Below, in pieces: positions 59,071-64,000 of a stretch of DNA of 64,000 nucleotides. The position numbers and the translations under genes were made by a program. The notes under the pieces were generated by a model. It did no database searches and was not told the DNA's origin. It saw only the letters and a list, made by a program, of their open reading frames with translations. Origin of the DNA: Natrarchaeobius oligotrophus (GTDB lineage Archaea; Halobacteriota; Halobacteria; Halobacteriales; Natrialbaceae). The DNA lies in contig NZ_REFZ01000008.1 of assembly GCF_003841465.1 (NCBI RefSeq), forward strand, positions 1 to 64,000, read 5' to 3'. Within the stretch, counting starts at the first letter, position 1; each line of letters starts with the position of its first letter.

Positions 59071-60873
59071 TCATTCCGATCTGAGAGCAGCCGTCTCGTC
59101 GCGGTCGATCTCGAGGTCGTCGGTGATCGCGACGCCGTACTCCTCGCGGGCGGCCTCGCGCGAGACGTAGCCGTCGATCACGTCCTCGAGGACGGCTTCG
59201 AGGTCGCGGTCGAAGGGCTCGCCGTATCCCCCGCCACCGCCGGTCCGGTTGGAGATGACCTCGCCCTCGTGGAAGGTGCCTCGGAACATGCCGACCCATC
59301 GTCGGTCGTCGTCGTAGATGTCGGCGTTGTCGACGAGCACCTGGACGCGCTCGTCGGCGTCGTCGTGGAGGTCGAGTACGATGCCGTTTTTCGCGCCGGG
59401 CTCGCCGCCGTCGATCCCCCAGCCAGCCGTTCGCGTCTTCTGGACGATCGAGAGCGCGCCGACGGGGTGGTCGATCCGGAAGTCGCGCCTGAGTCCGAGC
59501 CCGCCGCGGTGTTTACCGGCACCGCCGGAGTCCTGGCGTAACGAGAGTCGGTCGAAGGAGACGGGCGCTTTGTTCTCGAACACCTCGACGGGGATGTTCT
59601 GGACCATCGTCTCGGTGACGTGCATGATCGCGTTCGCGCCGTCGTGGTCGTCCGTGCCACCCCAGCCGACCGCGTCGTTGTTGGCTTCGACGAACTGTCG
59701 GCCGGTCTCCGGATCCTCCCCGAAGAGCATGACGTCGTTCAGGTCGCCGCCCGAACTCGCCGGAATCCGGTCGGGCATGGCCTTCGAGAGCGCCTCGAAG
59801 ACGACGTCGACGCTGACGATCGCGGTCCAGATGGTGAACGTCGGGGCCGGATAGCTCGCGTTGAACAGGTTCCCCTCGGGTGCGTGGATCGACAGCGGCT
59901 CGTACTGGCCTGCGTTCGAATCCTCCTTGGGCGTCGTGATCGTCTTGAAACAGAGCTTGCAGACGGTCTCGGTCATCCCGCGAGGGATGTTGAGCGGCTC
60001 GTCGACCTGATCGGCCGATCCCGAGAAGTCGACGTGAACCTCGTCGCCGTCGATCGTCACCTCGACTTCGATCCGGATGCCGTCGCCGGTCGTCCCGTCG
60101 GCGTGGTCGACCGCCGACCACGTCCCGTCGGGGAGGTCCCGGACGGCCTCGCGGGCGGTCCGCTCGCCGTGGTCCTGGATCCGATCGATGCAGGCGTCGA
60201 TCGTCTCGCCGCCGTACTTCTCGTGGAGCTCCCGAAGCCGTCGCGTTCCGGTCCGGATCGCGGCGATCTGGGCGTTCAGGTCGCCGAGTACCTTGTCCGG
60301 GAGGCGGGAGTTAAACCGGATCAGGTCGAGCACCTCCTCGTCGGGCTCGCCACGTTTGTGGACCTTCGTGCCGGGGAAGATGACTCCTTCCTGGTGGACG
60401 TCGGTCGAATCGAGGACGTACCCCTCGTCTTTCGCCCCCAGATCGAGCCAGTGAGCGCGCGTCGCGGCGTAGCCGAGTAGTTCGTTCTCCGCACGGGGTA
60501 CCTCGGGTCCCTCCCGAAAGATGGGGGCGAAGACGCCCACGTCGAGGGTGTGGGTCGAACTCCAGTAGGGGTAGTTCATCAGTATCACGTCGCCGGGCGC
60601 TAGGTCTTCCTCGCCGACGTGTTCGATCACCTTCTCGAGTGCGTAGTCGTTGGCCCCGAGAAACAACGCGAGCCCCGGCGAGTCCGCGATCAGGTTCCGG
60701 TCGCGGTCGTACAGCGAGATGCCGAAATCGAGAATCTCGTAGACGATGGTGTTGTAGGCGGTCCTGATCAGCGTCCGCTGCATCTCCGTCGCAGCCGAGG
60801 TGAGGTAGTTTCGCACCACCTCGACGGTGGCGGCGTCGACGTCGGTCCGACCGGTCGCGTTCGTGTCGCTCAT
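59071..60873 (-). CDS. hyuB: Hydantoinase B / oxoprolinase family subunit
   Basis: A 600-residue protein of the HyuB family: RTAYNTIVYEILDFGISLYD, PGDVILMNYPYWSSTHTLDV, FSGSADQVDEPLNIPRGMT and a C-terminal RDFRIDHPVGALSIVQKTRT. With HyuA it forms ATP-dependent N-methylhydantoinase, 5-oxoprolinase or acetone/acetophenone carboxylase-type enzymes; the substrate is unknown. It overlaps hyuA by four bases (ATGA) and is followed by the M24 peptidase. Cytoplasmic. Confidence 0.93.
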   Translation of the reverse strand: MSDTNATGRTDVDAATVEVVRNYLTSAATEMQRTLIRTAYNTIVYEILDFGISLYDRDRNLIADSPGLALFLGANDYALEKVIEHVGEEDLAPGDVILMNYPYWSSTHTLDVGVFAPIFREGPEVPRAENELLGYAATRAHWLDLGAKDEGYVLDSTDVHQEGVIFPGTKVHKRGEPDEEVLDLIRFNSRLPDKVLGDLNAQIAAIRTGTRRLRELHEKYGGETIDACIDRIQDHGERTAREAVRDLPDGTWSAVDHADGTTGDGIRIEVEVTIDGDEVHVDFSGSADQVDEPLNIPRGMTETVCKLCFKTITTPKEDSNAGQYEPLSIHAPEGNLFNASYPAPTFTIWTAIVSVDVVFEALSKAMPDRIPASSGGDLNDVMLFGEDPETGRQFVEANNDAVGWGGTDDHDGANAIMHVTETMVQNIPVEVFENKAPVSFDRLSLRQDSGGAGKHRGGLGLRRDFRIDHPVGALSIVQKTRTAGWGIDGGEPGAKNGIVLDLHDDADERVQVLVDNADIYDDDRRWVGMFRGTFHEGEVISNRTGGGGGYGEPFDRDLEAVLEDVIDGYVSREAAREEYGVAITDDLEIDRDETAALRSE

Positions 60874-62906
60874 GCTGGGTCACCTCCGGCGACGACGAGT
60901 TGACCGTACTCGTCGACGGTCGCCGTCTGGTCCGAGTGAAAGACGATGGTCGTGGTCGGCTCACGGACGATCGCCGGTCCGTCGATCGCGGTTCCCGCGG
61001 ACAGGTCGTCGCGGTCGTAGACGTCGAACGTCGCGCGCTCGCCGACCGCGAAGCAGTACGCGTCCCTCATTTCGGTCGGATCGGTCGATCCCCCGGCGGG
61101 ATCCGGACGCTCGAGCGGCGGCCTGTCGTTGTGGCCGATCGCCCGAACTCGCTGGTGGACGACCTCCGGTGGGTCGCCCATCGTGTGGCCGTAGCGGTCC
61201 TCGTGGGTGCGCTCGAACCGCTCGCCGATCTCGTCGATCGACTCGACGTCGGTCGCGTCCACCTCGACGGTGTGCTCCTGACCGAGATAGCGCATCTCGA
61301 GGGTGCGTTCGAGAGCGATCTCGCTTTCGTCGAACCCTTCGGCCGTGAGCGTCTCGACGGCCTCCGCGTCGAGATCGTCGAACGTCGACTCGAGGTCGGC
61401 GAGGGCGAGATCCGACAGCGCCGCGACGTTCGTCCGGGCGAAGTCGGAGACGACGTCCGCCATCAGCATCCCGAGCGCCGAGAAAACGGACGGCGCTCGC
61501 GGGACGACGACCTCCTCGACGTCCATTTCGCGGGCCAGCAGCGGAACGAACATCGGCCCCGCGCCGCCGAACGCCAGCATCGTGAACTCGCGGGGGTCGA
61601 GTCCCTTCTCGACGGTGGTCTCGCGGATCGCACCGACCGTGTTCGCGATCGTCACGTCGAAAATCCCCCGCGAGACGTCCGTCACGCTCGAGTCGAGCGG
61701 CCGAGCGAGCGACCGATCGATCGCCTCGCGAGCGCCCTCGGCGTCGAGTTCCACGTCGCCGCCGAGGAAGTCGTCGGGATCGAGGTAGCCGAGCGCGACT
61801 GCGGCGTCGGTGACCGTCGGCTCGGTTCCGCCCTGTCCGTACGCGACCGGTCCTGGATCGGCACCGGCGCTCCGGGGACCGACCTTCAGGAGGTCGCCGT
61901 CGAGCCAGGCGATCGAGCCGCCGCCTGCGCCGATCGTCCGGATGTCGTAGACCGGGATCTGCAGCGGCTGGTGCTCGAGCCGGGTGTCGTACTCGACGGC
62001 TGGCGTCCCGTCTTCGACGACGCAGGCGTCGAGGCTCGTCCCGCCCATATCGACGGTGATGAGATCCTCCCGGCCGGTTTCGCGGCCGACGTGGGACGCG
62101 CCGATGAGACCGCCGGCCGGACCCGAGAGGATCGTGTGAACCGGTGCGTCAGTCGCGCGCTCGGCGGCGAGCGTTCCGCCGCCCGACCGCGTGACGAAAA
62201 ACGGCGCGTCGAATCCCTCGCTCTCGAGCGCGGCCGCGAGGTTCCCGACGTACGTCTCGAAGACGGGTTTGACGTAGGCGTCCATCACCGCCGTGCTCGT
62301 CCGTTCGTACTCTCGGTACTCGCGGGAGACGTCGCTCGAGATGGAGACGCTGACGTCGGGGTCGACGTCGCGGACGATCCGAGCGGCCCGCCGCTCGTGG
62401 TCCGGGTTCCGGTAGGCGTGGAGGAAGCAAATCGCGATCGCCTCGACGCCGTGGGACTCGATCAGGTGCGTCGCTGCCTCCTCGACTGCGGCTTCGTCGA
62501 GCGGTTCGACCTCCGAGCCGTCGGCGGCCAGCCGCCCCGGAACGCCGACGCGTCGTCGCCGGTCGACGAGCGACTCCGGTTTCTCGTACCGAATGTCGTA
62601 CATCGACCCCCGCTCGACGTTGGTGCGACCGATCTCGTAGACGTCCCTGAACCCCTCGTTCGTGATGATCCCGGTCGTCGCACCCTCGCGCTCGAGGACG
62701 GCGTTCAGGCCGAGCGTCGTGCCGTGGACGAACGCGTCGGTCTCCTCGAGCGTCGCGCCGACGTTCTCGATCGAGGAGACGACGCCCGCTTCGGGCTCCT
62801 CCGGCGTCGTCGAAACTTTTTCGACGGTAACCTCGCCGCTCGAGCGGTCGAACGTGATCGCGTCGACGAACGTCCCGCCGACGTCGACTGCCAGTCGTTC
62901 TGTCAC
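60870..62906 (-). CDS. hyuA: Hydantoinase A / oxoprolinase family subunit (ATP-binding)
   Basis: A 678-residue protein of the HyuA family with the ASKHA-type ATPase fold. The N-terminal phosphate loop is AVDVGGTFVDAITFD, the later motif VHTILSGPAGGLIGASH and DLITVDMGGTSLDA form the nucleotide site, and TIGAGGGSIAWLDG follows. MLAFGGAGPMFVPLLAREM lies in the second half. It activates the cyclic amide or carbonyl substrate with ATP and works with HyuB. It is the first gene of the operon hyuA-hyuB-M24 peptidase. Promoter region 62907-63057. Confidence 0.94.
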   Translation of the reverse strand: MTERLAVDVGGTFVDAITFDRSSGEVTVEKVSTTPEEPEAGVVSSIENVGATLEETDAFVHGTTLGLNAVLEREGATTGIITNEGFRDVYEIGRTNVERGSMYDIRYEKPESLVDRRRRVGVPGRLAADGSEVEPLDEAAVEEAATHLIESHGVEAIAICFLHAYRNPDHERRAARIVRDVDPDVSVSISSDVSREYREYERTSTAVMDAYVKPVFETYVGNLAAALESEGFDAPFFVTRSGGGTLAAERATDAPVHTILSGPAGGLIGASHVGRETGREDLITVDMGGTSLDACVVEDGTPAVEYDTRLEHQPLQIPVYDIRTIGAGGGSIAWLDGDLLKVGPRSAGADPGPVAYGQGGTEPTVTDAAVALGYLDPDDFLGGDVELDAEGAREAIDRSLARPLDSSVTDVSRGIFDVTIANTVGAIRETTVEKGLDPREFTMLAFGGAGPMFVPLLAREMDVEEVVVPRAPSVFSALGMLMADVVSDFARTNVAALSDLALADLESTFDDLDAEAVETLTAEGFDESEIALERTLEMRYLGQEHTVEVDATDVESIDEIGERFERTHEDRYGHTMGDPPEVVHQRVRAIGHNDRPPLERPDPAGGSTDPTEMRDAYCFAVGERATFDVYDRDDLSAGTAIDGPAIVREPTTTIVFHSDQTATVDEYGQLVVAGGDPA

Positions 62907-63057
62907 GTGATATCACACCTCAATAATCGACTCGATGACGCCGAAACAAATAGACGTTGCGTCGACGAAAGCGAGAACGGAGACGGGGTGGGACGCCGGC
63001 TCGGTTTCCGCCTCGCATTCGGCCGACAGTTATGGGGATAGAGCGGCTAGGTATCGT

Positions 63058-64000
63058 ATGCACGTCGTCGTGCTCGGTGCGGGATACGCGGGGATTTCGG
63101 TGACGCGAAGGCTCGAGCGCCGGCTTCCCTCGGACGTCGAGCTCACGCTGGTCAACGACTCGCCCGACCACCTTATCCAGCACGAACTCCACCGCGTCAT
63201 CAGGCGGCCCGAACTCGCCCCGGAGATCACCGTCTCGCTCCCCGAAGTGCTCGATCGCGCGGCCGTCCAGGTCGCGCGGGTGGAACGGATCGACCGCGAC
63301 GAACGGACGGTCGTCCTCTCGAACGAGCGGCTGTCCTACGACGTCGCGGCGGTCTGTCTGGGTGCGGAGACGGCGTACTACGGACTCGAGGGCGTCCGCG
63401 AGCACGCGACGCCGCTCAAGCGACTCTCGCACGCCCACCGGATTCGCTCGCGCGCGCTCGAGGTCCTCACCGACGGCGGAGCGCGGATCGTCGTCGGCGG
63501 AGCCGGCCTCTCCGGGGTTCAGGTCGCCGGCGAACTGGCCGCGCTCGCGCGGGAGAGAGACCCCGACGCCACCGTGGCGCTCCTCGAACAGTTCGATTCC
63601 GTCGCGCCGCAGTTTCCCGCGAACTTCCAGCGAGCCGTCGATCGGGCCCTTTCGGACGCGGGCGTCGAGGTGCGCACGGGCGCGACCGTCGAGACCGCCG
63701 ACGAGCGCGCCGTTCACCTCGAAGCGGGCGAGCGGATTCCGTTCGACCAGTTCGTCTGGACTGGCGGTATCCGCGGACCGGACGCCCTCGACGGTGAGCG
63801 GCCGACGGTCCGCAGCGACCTCCGACTCGGCGAGCGCACGTTCGCGCTGGGAGACGCCGCTCGAGTCGTGGACGAAGACGGCGACCCCACCCCGGCGAGC
63901 GCCCAGGCGGCCGTACGCCAGGCGCGGACGGCGGCGGCGAACGTGACGAAACTGGTCGAGGCGCTGGGGGAAACCGGAACCGCCGACGCCGGCTTCGAAC
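63058..64000 (+). CDS. NAD(P)/FAD-dependent oxidoreductase (NDH-2-like), 3' end outside window
   Basis: The frame opens at ATG 63058 and runs past the window edge (314 codons seen). It begins MHVVVLGAGYAGISVTRRLE, an FAD-binding G-x-G-x-x-G. A second dinucleotide fold follows with RIVVGGAGLSGVQVAGELA, which should bind NAD(P)H. The later RTFALGDAARVVDEDG contains the FAD-binding GD motif. This is the pattern of type II NADH dehydrogenases or related sulfide:quinone-type enzymes. With a Nuo complex lacking NADH oxidation, an NDH-2 could feed quinone, but the substrate is unproven. Confidence 0.88.
   Translation, partial: MHVVVLGAGYAGISVTRRLERRLPSDVELTLVNDSPDHLIQHELHRVIRRPELAPEITVSLPEVLDRAAVQVARVERIDRDERTVVLSNERLSYDVAAVCLGAETAYYGLEGVREHATPLKRLSHAHRIRSRALEVLTDGGARIVVGGAGLSGVQVAGELAALARERDPDATVALLEQFDSVAPQFPANFQRAVDRALSDAGVEVRTGATVETADERAVHLEAGERIPFDQFVWTGGIRGPDALDGERPTVRSDLRLGERTFALGDAARVVDEDGDPTPASAQAAVRQARTAAANVTKLVEALGETGTADAGFE

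Noticed and set aside
60900-63041. 713-codon plus-strand open frame antisense to hyuA
   Set aside because: It is the antisense shadow of a well-supported gene, rich in Arg, Asp and Val without motifs.
1-64000. CRISPR arrays
   Set aside because: No regularly spaced repeats or cas genes were seen; the repeats found are single inverted pairs or one tandem duplication.

Overview
The window is chromosomal DNA from an extremely halophilic archaeon (class Halobacteria). The evidence is GC-rich coding sequence, acidic Asp/Glu-rich proteins, mostly leaderless gene starts with TATA-like boxes about 28 bases upstream, the haloarchaeal Nuo complex without an NADH module, an intron-bearing tRNA-Gln(UUG), and haloarchaea-specific families (DUF7344-type winged helix, Tat lipoproteins, DUF2267, many universal stress proteins). 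The genus cannot be fixed from the sequence; a Natrinema/Haloterrigena-like organism is only a guess.

Layout. (1) 1-8.7 kb, accessory: the start of an insertion-sequence transposase, an alpha/beta hydrolase, two divergent paralogous methyltransferases, an S-adenosylmethionine synthetase translationally coupled to one of them, an isoprenylcysteine-methyltransferase-like membrane enzyme, a pair of paralogous membrane proteins, a CPBP intramembrane protease and a second hydrolase. (2) 9.3-29.2 kb, a stress island: nine universal stress protein genes (twelve Usp domains) among a four-CBS protein with an HPF-like ribosome-hibernation tail, two DUF2267 proteins, a DUF1508 protein, nicotinate phosphoribosyltransferase, a CorC/HlyC-type CBS membrane protein, a DUF389 membrane protein, a methyltransferase, a TIM-barrel isomerase and small regulators. 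Two adjacent genes here look damaged: a GNAT acetyltransferase cut by an amber codon and a 2Fe-2S ferredoxin lipoprotein lacking one cluster cysteine. (3) 29.3-33.2 kb, an AT-richer island of small ORFs (zinc-finger microproteins, a winged-helix regulator, a lipoprotein) next to the tRNA-Gln gene and a broken duplicate of the 3' end of the neighbouring aminotransferase gene. (4) 33.3-64 kb, core genome: aminotransferase and lumazine synthase, purK-purE, the eleven-gene nuo operon, a TrkA-N/DHH phosphoesterase, a CBS-ParB-like protein, an atypical SDR, a polyprenyl synthase, a divergent NAD-kinase-like protein, endonuclease III, a VapBC toxin-antitoxin pair, a tyrosine recombinase, phosphomevalonate decarboxylase, a hydantoinase A/B plus M24 peptidase operon, and a partial FAD oxidoreductase.

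How it works together. The nuo genes are tightly overlapped (mostly ATGA or TAATG junctions) and encode the membrane arm and Q-module of complex I, without the NADH-oxidising NuoEFG. The polyprenyl synthase and phosphomevalonate decarboxylase both serve isoprenoid (archaeal lipid) synthesis. The stress island resembles a dormancy set: adenine-nucleotide sensors (Usp, CBS), a probable ribosome-hibernation factor, NAD salvage and ion/membrane proteins. The methyltransferase/SAM-synthetase cluster at the left is the best candidate for an undescribed biochemical pathway.
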